64,000 nucleotides of DNA from Bacteroidales bacterium (GTDB taxonomy: Bacteria > Bacteroidota > Bacteroidia > Bacteroidales > UBA3824), in the NCBI GenBank assembly GCA_016286055.1, contig JAEERW010000001.1, positions 186,001-250,000 on the forward strand, in the 5' to 3' direction. Both the position numbers and the translations under genes were made by a program. Position 1 is the first letter of the stretch, and each line of letters begins with the position of its first letter. The notes beneath the pieces are model-generated. The model was not told the DNA's origin and made no database searches. It was given only the letters and a program-made list of their open reading frames with translations. Shown piece by piece: positions 50,055 to 59,343 of this stretch.

Positions 50055-52028
50055 TTACTGAATATCATTGATCGCCATCCTGTTTTCATTCATCCTGCTC
50101 ATATACTGCTGAATAATGGCTTTTAGTTGGCGTTCCATATCGGAGATGTTAATGGTGCCAATGAGGTTGTTTTGCATCAGTTTGTCGGTGAGGGCGTATA
50201 CGGCTGTGGTTTTTTCGCCGTCGAACTGAATTACATATCCGTTTTTGGCAAACTGGTATACGCCGTTGGGATAGTTTACCACAAAGGTTTCTTCTTTGGG
50301 AGTGTTGAGCAAATCCTGACCGAATGCAATGTACGGGCGGTTGTAGCCGAGGTAGCCGAGCAATGTTGGCATAATGTCGATTTGCTGAGCAAGCCCTTCG
50401 TGGCAGCCTTTGAAATCTGGGTCACCAGGCGAGAAGAATATCACAGGACCCGTGAATACTCCTAAATCTGTTTGATATTCAGGATGTTCGGTGAGATTAG
50501 TATGGTCGTTGGTGATAACGAAAACTGTGTTGTTGTACCATGGTTGTTTTTTAGCCTCTTCAAAAAAACGTCGCAAGGCGTAGTCGGTGTAACCTATACA
50601 TTTGTGAACCTCGAGAGTGCCTTCGGGAAACTTGCCTTTGTATTTTTCGGGAATTTGAAACGGGTGATGGCTTGTGGCTGTAAACACTGCGCTTACAAAT
50701 GGTTGTTGAAAAAATCCCATCTCGGCACAGAAATATTGAAGAAAAGGCTCATCCCAGATAGCCCAGTAGCCGTCGAACTCTGCCTCACCGCCAAAACGCT
50801 TGCTTTGGTCAAATTCAGTGCGTCCAAAATAGTCGTCGAAGCCTGTGGCGTTTGAGAAAGCCTGAAAGCCCATGCTCCCATTTTTTGCCCCGTGGAAAAA
50901 TGCGGAGTAATAACCCTCGTTTTTAAGTTCGCGGGCAATACCGCTGAGGTTGTTGAGTGCTGCTGGCGTAACAAAAAACGGTTCTATAAAATATGGTATA
51001 CTGCTTAGCACGCTCGGCATTCCGTCGATAGATTTGCGTCCGTTGGTATAACTATTCATAAACCAGACACTATGCTGCATCAGGCTGTCAACAAATGGAG
51101 TGTAGCTTTGATAGTTGCCGCCGAGCGAGTCGGGATTATAACTTTTTATAAACTCACGTGCAAAACTTTCTACGATAAACACCACCACGTTTTTGCCCTT
51201 GCCTTTGGCGTTTGCCACAATGCTGTCAACTGGTTGGTGCAGAGGAGTATAGATTGATTCTAATTCTTCTTCTGAAAAATAATTCGGGTTTTGAAAAGGC
51301 TTTTTGTTGATGGTGCGTATAATGCTGAACGGTGTGTTGAGAATCAGCGGAGCCTCCACCGGCGAAGTAATGTATTGGTTTGCGTTGCTGAGCGTTATGG
51401 GACGTGTGCTACGGTCAATGCCACCACGCATGCCTATTGCACAAAGGGCAACGGTGATTAGCACAAACACTATTCTGAGCGTGTAATATTTTATAAACGA
51501 AAGAATTCCGTATAGAGGCTTGTTGCTGAGTGGATTCTTATATAAAAATATCAATAATAAAGCCATTATCACAGCCGCAATAATCAGATACCACGAGTGA
51601 AAAGCCTCAGTAAAAATTATCGAAAAAAGATTGTCCTCGTTGCCAAACTCGCTGAATACTGTTCCAGTGGTACGACGCCCTGTAAAGCGGAAATATACCA
51701 CATCGCAGAGGTTGGCAATAATACCGAGCGTGTTGATCGATACATATACGATTTTAACAATTTTGGCATATGTCGGACTGTTTTCTTTAAGGTGCAGAGG
51801 AAATAGCGCCAAAAGTAAAAAAATCATATTTGTATATAATATTCCCGAAGTGTCGAAAACCAACGAGCCTTTTACAAGGTTAAAAAAATTGTCTGTTAAA
51901 ATTTTGCCTTCGTAAAAACTATAATTTAAGGTGAGGAATAATATACGGCATATGGTGTAACATATATACACCAACAATATGTCGAACACTAAATTTAAAA
52001 ATGATTTGAAAATGCCTGTCTCTTTCAT
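50055..52028 (-). CDS. LTA synthase-like membrane sulfatase (phosphoglycerol or phosphoethanolamine transferase type)
   Basis: A 657-residue protein with five N-terminal membrane helices (about 1-215) and a periplasmic alkaline-phosphatase-fold domain (about 270-600). Seen: NVVVFIVESFAREF with the metal-binding Glu near 281, FMNSYTNGRKSIDGMPSVLSS at the catalytic Thr/Ser position, AFFHGAKNGSMGF, VFTATSHHPFQIP, and VFVITNDHTN for the second metal site. Gram-negative members transfer phosphoglycerol or similar groups to envelope glycans or lipids. The gene is convergent with nothing; its upstream region (52029-52263) divides it from the divergent barrel-toxin cluster. A weak TTTCTTTG element lies at 52054-52061. 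Confidence 0.92.
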   Translation of the reverse strand: MKETGIFKSFLNLVFDILLVYICYTICRILFLTLNYSFYEGKILTDNFFNLVKGSLVFDTSGILYTNMIFLLLALFPLHLKENSPTYAKIVKIVYVSINTLGIIANLCDVVYFRFTGRRTTGTVFSEFGNEDNLFSIIFTEAFHSWYLIIAAVIMALLLIFLYKNPLSNKPLYGILSFIKYYTLRIVFVLITVALCAIGMRGGIDRSTRPITLSNANQYITSPVEAPLILNTPFSIIRTINKKPFQNPNYFSEEELESIYTPLHQPVDSIVANAKGKGKNVVVFIVESFAREFIKSYNPDSLGGNYQSYTPFVDSLMQHSVWFMNSYTNGRKSIDGMPSVLSSIPYFIEPFFVTPAALNNLSGIARELKNEGYYSAFFHGAKNGSMGFQAFSNATGFDDYFGRTEFDQSKRFGGEAEFDGYWAIWDEPFLQYFCAEMGFFQQPFVSAVFTATSHHPFQIPEKYKGKFPEGTLEVHKCIGYTDYALRRFFEEAKKQPWYNNTVFVITNDHTNLTEHPEYQTDLGVFTGPVIFFSPGDPDFKGCHEGLAQQIDIMPTLLGYLGYNRPYIAFGQDLLNTPKEETFVVNYPNGVYQFAKNGYVIQFDGEKTTAVYALTDKLMQNNLIGTINISDMERQLKAIIQQYMSRMNENRMAINDIQ

Positions 52029-52263
52029 TGTGAAGTCTTTTTATTTCAGTTTGCAAAGAAACAAAATATATAAATATAATTGGAGATATTTTTTGAACTT
52101 TTTTAATTTAACAATTTCTTAACATGTAAATATTTTGTTTTTGTTTTTTTTTTTTTGATTTGCCGCCGTGAAAAATCGGTGAATTTTAACACTTTACCGC
52201 ACCTACAATAACACCTGCCACAAACTATTTTTTTTATAAACTAACTACAATCTACATACCTAC

Positions 52264-53958
52264 GTGGCAAAATTTATAACTGATAGCAGGCTATTTATAC
52301 CTGTATTATTCCTATTGCTGACATCCAATGCGATGTCTCAGTCTATCGAGACGATAGTTTCGTCCCGTCCAGTAACTATGGGCGGCAATCTTTCCTACAA
52401 TCACAACTACGAGATGCTCCCCGACTCATCAAGCAGTTACTATTACCTTTCGGGAAGTCTCAATACCAAGTTTTTTGGCGTGGTAGACGTGCCGGTGTCA
52501 TTCTCCTACACCAACAACAAGTTCACCAAAAATATGGCGATGCCCTTTAATAGGTTTTCGCTAAGTCCAAGTTACAAAGGCTACACTGTTTATATAGGTT
52601 ATAACTCTATGACCTTTAGTAAGTATACCATGAGCGGACACGACTATTTTGGCGGCGGATTTGGATATAGCGGCAGCGGACCGTGGAGCACAGAAGCCTT
52701 TTTTGGACGTTTGCGCAAAGCCATTATGCCCGATTCATCCACCAACGACGCAGGATATGCCCGTATAGGCGGCGGACTCAAAGTTGGATATTCTTCAGAT
52801 AGATACGGAATATCGGTCAATGCCATTAAAATACACGACCGCGAAAACTCAGTAGATTTTACCGGATTTGAAGACCAATACGTTGCACCCAAAGACAACA
52901 CTGCTGCCAGCATCTCCCTAAATGTTAAACCCTTGAATTGCATAACAATAGCGGGAGAATACGCCGTGAGCCAGATGAACGAAAACAGTCAACCCATATC
53001 CGAAAACACACCATCAACAAGCACAATGTATCACGCCTTTGACGCTAATATCACATACACCGCTGCAATTGGTTCTATAGGAGTAAGTTACGACAGGCTA
53101 CCGCCAAACTACGAAACCCTCGGGGGATACTATTTTGCCGAAGACGAAGAACAAGTGGCGGTAAATCTCTCTGCCAACATCTCCGACAAAGCAACACTCT
53201 CGGGCAGTTTCGGTTACCGACACGACAACCTCGACAACCAGCAGACCGTTACCAACAAGAGTTTCGCATACTCGCTCGACGCCTCTGCCACTCCTGTAGA
53301 GAGGCTCTCTCTGTCGGCATCGGTCAACAACGACCAGAGTTACACCAACTTGCGCGACAATATCGAGCAACTTACTATGATGTCGGAATTTGAAGACCTC
53401 GACACCAACGAATACTCTCGGCTCAACCTTACAGCAAGTTTCGGAGCCAACTACACCACCAAGCCAAGCGAAATTATATCCAATAGTTTCACATCATCGT
53501 TCTCTTACAACACCACATCCGACGAGCAGAGATACGACACCACCACCGCCAACTCAAACATTTACAACCTCAACCTCGGCTCCAACACATCGTTTCTCAT
53601 TCCCAAAATATCCGCAGGCATCAATGTAAGCATGAGCAAAACCGATACCGAATCGCAGAAATACAAAATGCTCACCCTCACCGGTTCACTATCCAAATCG
53701 TTTGCATGCGGACTCTCGCTATCATCGGCATACACATACGCCGCCACCAAAACAGACACCCTCAACAGCGCCATCACCAACCTGCGAGCCACCGCCGCCT
53801 ACGCACTATTTAAAAAACACAATCTTTCGCTATCGTTTTGTTATATCCATAATCCAATGTCTATTACCATGCTCAATCGTTACACTCTTAGTTTCACCTA
53901 TAGTTACGCCTTCACCATTATAGGCGACAAAAAAAAGAAGGAGGAAGATAATGAATAA
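52264..53958 (+). CDS. Outer-membrane beta-barrel protein, first gene of the barrel-toxin cluster
   Basis: A 564-residue exported protein starting at GTG. The signal peptide ends near residue 26 (SNAMSQ). The rest is repeating amphipathic beta strands ending in aromatic residues (GNLSYNHNYEM, YYYLSGSLNTKFF, SFSYTNNKF, LSLSFCYIHN, YTLSFTYSYAF), spanning the whole length, as in a 16- to 22-strand outer-membrane barrel. It matches no transporter family I can name, and no TonB plug or box is seen. Its last 8 bp overlap the start of the multidomain metalloprotein, so the two are translationally coupled. It could export, anchor or receive the downstream protein (inference). Confidence 0.8.
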   Translation: MAKFITDSRLFIPVLFLLLTSNAMSQSIETIVSSRPVTMGGNLSYNHNYEMLPDSSSSYYYLSGSLNTKFFGVVDVPVSFSYTNNKFTKNMAMPFNRFSLSPSYKGYTVYIGYNSMTFSKYTMSGHDYFGGGFGYSGSGPWSTEAFFGRLRKAIMPDSSTNDAGYARIGGGLKVGYSSDRYGISVNAIKIHDRENSVDFTGFEDQYVAPKDNTAASISLNVKPLNCITIAGEYAVSQMNENSQPISENTPSTSTMYHAFDANITYTAAIGSIGVSYDRLPPNYETLGGYYFAEDEEQVAVNLSANISDKATLSGSFGYRHDNLDNQQTVTNKSFAYSLDASATPVERLSLSASVNNDQSYTNLRDNIEQLTMMSEFEDLDTNEYSRLNLTASFGANYTTKPSEIISNSFTSSFSYNTTSDEQRYDTTTANSNIYNLNLGSNTSFLIPKISAGINVSMSKTDTESQKYKMLTLTGSLSKSFACGLSLSSAYTYAATKTDTLNSAITNLRATAAYALFKKHNLSLSFCYIHNPMSITMLNRYTLSFTYSYAFTIIGDKKKKEEDNE

Positions 53959-56900
53959 AACACTTTATATAATAATAGCATTGCTATTAGCCTCGCTCAC
54001 CGCCCGTCCCCAAGGCAACAACGCCGTATCCATCACCATCATAGGCAGTGGCAGTTATAGTGCAAAACTCTCTGATTTTTATAAGCCGGGCAGCGAAGGA
54101 ATGCTCACCATATTGCTCCGCAATCAGGATTTAAAAGAAGCCACTATACCCGTGCAACTATATATGTCGGTATCAAACCTTGGCGAAACCTACATGCTCA
54201 CCAAGAGCCCCAACATCACACCACCCATCCACCTTACTATGGGCGAAACCAAAGCCCTCACCGGCAAAGACCTTGATTGCATATTCAACACCAACTACCT
54301 CACCTTCAAAGGCACCGAATTTAAAGAAAACACCAACATACTCAAAATCTACGCCCGCGACATGCGCACCGGCAAAGTGGTAAGCAACACCGCCTCCATC
54401 ACCCTCAAATCGGTGGTGATAGGCGCACCCAAACTCCTTGCACCCGACAACGGCATAGTAATAGAAACCGACAACCCATTTCACCTATTCCGTTGGCAAG
54501 GCGACAACGGCGGATCACACAAAGCCTCTGCCTACAACTATTTCTACTCACTTGAAATCTGGCGACAAAACAACAACGACCCCAACGTTGAAGTCCAGCG
54601 ACCCCCCGATTTCTATGCCGACTATCTCAAAGCCGAGCAATACCAAATGCTATTCTCATCATACCCATTTGAAATAGGTCAAAAATATTGTTGGCGCGTG
54701 AGAGCCTACGACCCTACAGAGCGCACCACCTTTATCAACGAAGGCAAAAGCGAAGTACGATCATTCACCTACAAACACCTGCCCGTACCCGTTACAGGAC
54801 TTACACACAAGATAAAAGAAACCACCCGCGTGGCAACAGCCACATGGAACTCCGCCGAAGGACACACCAAATACTACATCGAATACTACAACCCACAAAC
54901 CAAGAAAACCATCTCCAACACCACCAACGAGCCCAAATACACCCTCTCAGCCGCACCCGAAGGCGATTACAAAATCCTTTTTAGAGTAAAAGCCCAATGT
55001 TGGAACGACGACAACCGTCAATCATCTTGGACACCGTGGGACACCATACACTACACCCCACGCCCTCATGTGGAATCGGAATACGAATGCGGACACAAAT
55101 TTCCCAAAGTAGAAATCACCAACTATTCGCTCAAAACCGATTTTGAAGAAGGCGACATAGTGAGCGAAGCCAACGGATCGTCTAACTACGAGATAATCAA
55201 CTGCACTGCCGACGCCGACAGCACACTACGAGGACAATTTTACTTGGTGATGGACGCTTGGGGCGGCACCAAAATAGCCTGCGACTTTTGGGACACCAAA
55301 ATCAACACCGACAACGTGATAATAACCACACGCTACCGCAACATCGAAATACCCGGATTTGTGGTAGACCCCGACGAAATACAGCGATATGTAAAAAGTT
55401 TATGGTTGGATGCAAATTCAGTGGCCACCTCGTCGAAAATTCGGGACACTATTGTGATAGATGAAAAATTTGATTATCTTTACATCGCCGACGACGGCAC
55501 ATTATACGCTGTAGTGGTAAACCCCGACGGCACCACCAACGAAACAGCAGTGCACACCAACAAGAGCACATCGCAGTGCCTAATCACCGACGGACAAGGC
55601 GACAGTTTGGTAATATCACAAAAAGGACAAGTAATGGGCATACAAGAATACCGAACCACGGGCGGCAACAGAGCCCTCCTCAACGAAATCCACCGCAAAA
55701 GCGACTCCCTTGCGCAGTGGCAAATCAACTTTAAGTCTGCTGAAGCACGGCAAACCTACGCCTTCGACCGCCTCGGCAGCGGCAACCACGGTATCTTTGC
55801 CACCGAAGAATATTATCCCACCTCCGGCAATTACGATTTCCGCTACAAATCCGTAGAATGCGGACAAACCGACCGTGTAGTAGTAGACTTCGGCAGTTAT
55901 TCCGAAAAAGATTCAGTAATCTTCAAAGACAAATACGGCGTAAAACTCAAAGTAGTAGACGGCAATATCCTCACCTTCACCGGCGTAACCCAAGCCGACA
56001 CCAACTTTATCTACGCGTATAGAGGCGATAAGAAGATAGGAAAACTCTTCCTCAATACCTACCAGCGTAAGACCTACAAGGTGGTGCTGGTGAGCGTCAA
56101 TGACGCCACCTTGCCTAATACAAGCACTTTAGCAGATTATTTGAATAAGGTGTACCGTCAGTGCGTAGATAGTTTTAAAATCGAAACCCGCGAACTCCAA
56201 GTAAGCGGCATAGACAACTTCACCCACGGTGGCACCAAAGTGGCGGGTTCGGTATGGAACGAATCTCAGAAGACCGTGCTCGAAGCCTTCGGCGAAAAAT
56301 ACGAAGACAACACTGCCTACCTCTTTTTCATACCCAAAGCCGAAACCGGCGGCGTGGCGGGCTATATGCCCCGATACTATCCATACGGATTCATCTATCC
56401 GGGCGCGTCGGAACGCACCATAGCCCACGAGTTGGGTCACGGCATCGCCGGTCTCGAGCACCCGTTCCCCGAATCGCAGGTTTCTGGCCGCACCGACAAC
56501 CTTATGGACTACCGCGAAGGCGAAGAACTGTGGCACTTCCAGTGGGATATGCTCCAAGACCCGGCGAGAAAGATATTCAAGTGGTGGCAGAATGAGGAAG
56601 GGGCGGAAGATAAAATTCTGTATATTACTTTGTCAAAATTGCCAGATGTTTATTCTGATGGAACAATTGGTAATCGTTATGGTTATGATGATATGGAAAC
56701 TACGAAAGGTCCAAATTCCTGTTTTGATGATCACGTTAGTGTCAAAACTGGGGGTGCCACATATTTGTCTGTTTCAATACCTAAAAAAGTTTTATTTGAA
56801 AGTCTCGAAATAAAAGTCTCAAACCCAGTTTTCTGTGATGTTGAAAAATATAATGATGGTATGATAAATGCTTTTAAAGTTGTCGGGAAACTACAAGGAA

Positions 56901-57802
56901 GCACAGAAGTAATCATTAAAAACTCAAATCAAGAAGTCGGCAGGTTTTATGTGAATGTTTATAATGAAGCCGAAATAGAACAGATTATCTATTATTCTGG
57001 GTATGGCGTCAGTGATATAAATGTATTTAATAATGTTGCTGACAATAATTTAAAATATTTGGTGGCCAAATCTAAGTTTAATTTTACTTATAACTCCTCC
57101 TTAGTCCTTGATGCGAATAAGAATGGTATTATTGATAAATATTTGAATAATGTTAAGTTAGATGAATATCAAAACTTGATTGACAATATTAATGGTGGTA
57201 GTATTTTCTTGTTACAAGCAAAATGTATCAGAGATACTTGGTCAATTGGAGCCTCTATTGGAATTGGTGACACTAAAATTCAAATGCCGAACAATTATTT
57301 ATCTGCTCTTAATAATAGAAAGGTTTTAACCATATGTGATATTAATGGTAACAATCAAGAGCAGTTCGTTATTTTGAGCATTGACAAATCCCTTTCAACA
57401 GTTAATATCACAACAAGTATAGGTAATACAACAATTATATCAGGATTTAAGAAAGCTCACTCTTCAAATGAGATTATTATTGATGAAACAATAACAGCAG
57501 GTTTTTCAAGTAATGATCCCAACAAGGGTGTTGTTGTTATGAAACAACATACTACTAAACTTACTGGAGAAGTTTTATTGCATGAAATAATGCACAAATA
57601 TGACAATTCGAAATTTCTAGATGTAAATAAAGAAGGCAATGTTATGCATTGGATTACCAGTAAAATTGTTGGTAATATGGTTCAGCCAATTCCAATTGAT
57701 ATCCCATTCAGGTTTAAAGAATTGGAGGAGGTTGAAACTGGTAATGGAAAAACTATTATTCACGGCAGAAAAACTAGTCAATGGGAAAGTTTAATTAGAT
57801 AA
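53951..57802 (+). CDS. Large exported multidomain protein with two HExxH metallopeptidase modules; candidate polymorphic toxin
   Basis: A 1283-residue protein with a signal peptide (about 1-20). Residues about 22-155 are a beta-domain resembling N-terminal regions of Bacteroidota polymorphic toxins (TANFOR-like, tentative). FN3-like domains follow at about 156-275 and 277-365. A stalk contains EIHRKSDSLAQW (about 578-589). The first zincin has HELGHGIAGLEH (826-837) and a NLMDY Met-turn with a following QWD. From about residue 884 codon use turns AT-rich. This part has a second beta module and a second site HEIMHKYD (1211-1218) with a NVMHW Met-turn. No T9SS domain is seen. An exported gene of matching composition follows 8 bp later, as for an immunity gene. 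Confidence 0.8.
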   Translation: MNKTLYIIIALLLASLTARPQGNNAVSITIIGSGSYSAKLSDFYKPGSEGMLTILLRNQDLKEATIPVQLYMSVSNLGETYMLTKSPNITPPIHLTMGETKALTGKDLDCIFNTNYLTFKGTEFKENTNILKIYARDMRTGKVVSNTASITLKSVVIGAPKLLAPDNGIVIETDNPFHLFRWQGDNGGSHKASAYNYFYSLEIWRQNNNDPNVEVQRPPDFYADYLKAEQYQMLFSSYPFEIGQKYCWRVRAYDPTERTTFINEGKSEVRSFTYKHLPVPVTGLTHKIKETTRVATATWNSAEGHTKYYIEYYNPQTKKTISNTTNEPKYTLSAAPEGDYKILFRVKAQCWNDDNRQSSWTPWDTIHYTPRPHVESEYECGHKFPKVEITNYSLKTDFEEGDIVSEANGSSNYEIINCTADADSTLRGQFYLVMDAWGGTKIACDFWDTKINTDNVIITTRYRNIEIPGFVVDPDEIQRYVKSLWLDANSVATSSKIRDTIVIDEKFDYLYIADDGTLYAVVVNPDGTTNETAVHTNKSTSQCLITDGQGDSLVISQKGQVMGIQEYRTTGGNRALLNEIHRKSDSLAQWQINFKSAEARQTYAFDRLGSGNHGIFATEEYYPTSGNYDFRYKSVECGQTDRVVVDFGSYSEKDSVIFKDKYGVKLKVVDGNILTFTGVTQADTNFIYAYRGDKKIGKLFLNTYQRKTYKVVLVSVNDATLPNTSTLADYLNKVYRQCVDSFKIETRELQVSGIDNFTHGGTKVAGSVWNESQKTVLEAFGEKYEDNTAYLFFIPKAETGGVAGYMPRYYPYGFIYPGASERTIAHELGHGIAGLEHPFPESQVSGRTDNLMDYREGEELWHFQWDMLQDPARKIFKWWQNEEGAEDKILYITLSKLPDVYSDGTIGNRYGYDDMETTKGPNSCFDDHVSVKTGGATYLSVSIPKKVLFESLEIKVSNPVFCDVEKYNDGMINAFKVVGKLQGSTEVIIKNSNQEVGRFYVNVYNEAEIEQIIYYSGYGVSDINVFNNVADNNLKYLVAKSKFNFTYNSSLVLDANKNGIIDKYLNNVKLDEYQNLIDNINGGSIFLLQAKCIRDTWSIGASIGIGDTKIQMPNNYLSALNNRKVLTICDINGNNQEQFVILSIDKSLSTVNITTSIGNTTIISGFKKAHSSNEIIIDETITAGFSSNDPNKGVVVMKQHTTKLTGEVLLHEIMHKYDNSKFLDVNKEGNVMHWITSKIVGNMVQPIPIDIPFRFKELEEVETGNGKTIIHGRKTSQWESLIR

Positions 57803-57810
57803 AATAAAGT

Positions 57811-58761
57811 ATGAAAAAATATATTTTAATAATTCTATTATTTGGTATAAAAGTCGATATGAATGCGCAATCATTTATTGATGAGAAGATAAGCATACTC
57901 AATCGTTATTCTGCAATTTATGATTCACTTCTTTGTTCAAATAATTATGCATATATTTTGGATAATTTGAGAAAACAGACAGATTCGTTGTCATATCTTG
58001 ATTATTATCAAGAGTATAATAGAAACTATGTAAAGTATAGTAGCGAAATAGATTCCATTTTGTCCCTTCTTGAAAATAAAGATAGTATTGATAGGCAAAG
58101 AAATCTTGAAAAATTATGCTTTAAATGTGTTAATTATCCAATACAGTGTTTTTTTATTAGACATAATAGTAAAAAACTTATTCCATTATGTTCTGATTAT
58201 AACACCAATCCTATATCATTACGTTTGTTATCTATTATTGATTTACCTGACAATTTGAAAGATAGTGTAATTAAATATAGCAATATGAATATCAGTCGTG
58301 CTTTAAAAGCAAGGCTTGGAGATACAATAGCAGAAAATGAACTGATTGCGGATTTCGAGTATCTTATTAAGCACATTAATTCGATTGATGATTTATGGAA
58401 ATTCAATGACGAATGTTATGAGATGTTGTTTGCTAATACTTATAAATGCATAACAACGTATGTATCATATTTTGATTGCAATCTGATAATACAAACAAGT
58501 AATACACCAGGACAAAGGGAATGTACGTCAATATTAGCCTGGTTGTTATATGCTTATGGTCAATTTAATCCTGATTGTTTTGAATTGTCAAATCTAAATA
58601 TTTACTATCACGTGTGTCCTGACATAAGAAGAAGGGTTAGCGTTTTTGAACCATCCCCTTTTGAAAATGATTTATTTCGACAAATTGAGTATTATTGCCG
58701 TTCAAAGTATAATTTGGTATTGAATATAGATTTACCATTTCTAAAATTATATGATTCGTAA
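57811..58761 (+). CDS. Exported protein of unknown family; candidate immunity protein
   Basis: A 316-residue protein. A signal peptide (MKKYILIILLFGIKVDMNAQ) exports it to the periplasm. The mature part is Ser/Asp/Tyr-rich and mostly helical (SILNRYSAIYDSLL, YLDYYQEYNRNYVKY), with several Cys residues (CFKCVNYPIQC) and a conserved-looking STSILAWLLYAYG-type helix later. No known domain. It starts 8 bp after the large metalloprotein and shares the AT-rich codon use of only its C-terminal third, which suggests the two were acquired together. A periplasmic location would suit protection of the producer against a peptidase tip. This role is inference from position and composition. Confidence 0.7.
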   Translation: MKKYILIILLFGIKVDMNAQSFIDEKISILNRYSAIYDSLLCSNNYAYILDNLRKQTDSLSYLDYYQEYNRNYVKYSSEIDSILSLLENKDSIDRQRNLEKLCFKCVNYPIQCFFIRHNSKKLIPLCSDYNTNPISLRLLSIIDLPDNLKDSVIKYSNMNISRALKARLGDTIAENELIADFEYLIKHINSIDDLWKFNDECYEMLFANTYKCITTYVSYFDCNLIIQTSNTPGQRECTSILAWLLYAYGQFNPDCFELSNLNIYYHVCPDIRRRVSVFEPSPFENDLFRQIEYYCRSKYNLVLNIDLPFLKLYDS

Positions 58762-58782
58762 GGATATGGAATTAGAAAATGA

Positions 58783-58896
58783 TTTGAATGTAATCTTGAA
58801 AAAATACGATGGTCGAAGATAATTCAACAGAATACCGAGTCACGCAATCAAGCGTGGCTAACGGAATACCACCGCAAATCTGACTTCATCGCCTAG
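58783..58896 (+). pseudogene. Decayed fragment resembling the toxin stalk
   Basis: One open frame through this stretch ends QNTESRNQAWL, TEYHRKSDFIA and stops at TAG 58894-58896. TEYHRKSDFIA resembles EIHRKSDSLAQ of the large metalloprotein (coded at 55684). Upstream of it a tiny ORF (ATG 58766 to 58822) has no supported meaning. The rest of the gap to 59288, including a 64-codon frame at 59026, shows no recognisable gene. Confidence 0.35.
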
Positions 58897-59288
58897 TAGC
58901 AGATAATTGTTTCTGTATGCGGCATTCTAACATCCACAATTGATTGATAGGTAGATTATAGACAATATAATACCCGCTACAAACTAACAACTTGTAGTAT
59001 CTCTCACATACCGCAATATAACACAATGTTTTCAACCTTTTTATTGGATATCAATAAAACCTTGACAAACAACATATTGTATCAAGCCCCCCAACCCCTT
59101 CGCCAAGCGGGTGTCCCTCGGTATTGCCATTATGCCAAGGATAGTTTCTGTGGCAGAAACCACACATTAATTTGTATTCGTTCCATTCGCCAAATTATAA
59201 TTCAACTTGTTGATTTATAATTTTTTGGTTGATAATGGTTTTTCGTTTCCTTCGTTTAATTCGGTGTTAAAAAGAAGAAAAAAATAAA

Positions 59289-59320
59289 TTTGGAGAAATG
59301 AAAGCAAAACGTTAACTTTG
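59289..59320 (+). promoter_or_regulatory. Consensus promoter for the Rpn gene
   Basis: TTTG (59289-59292), a 20-bp spacer and TAACTTTG (59313-59320), 23 bp before the ATG at 59344. Confidence 0.8.
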
Positions 59321-59343
59321 CGGAAAATACAAAACGACACACT

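Noticed and set aside
59026-59220. 64-codon frame before the Rpn gene
   Set aside because: No promoter, no similarity to any family I know, and it lies in a decayed stretch.
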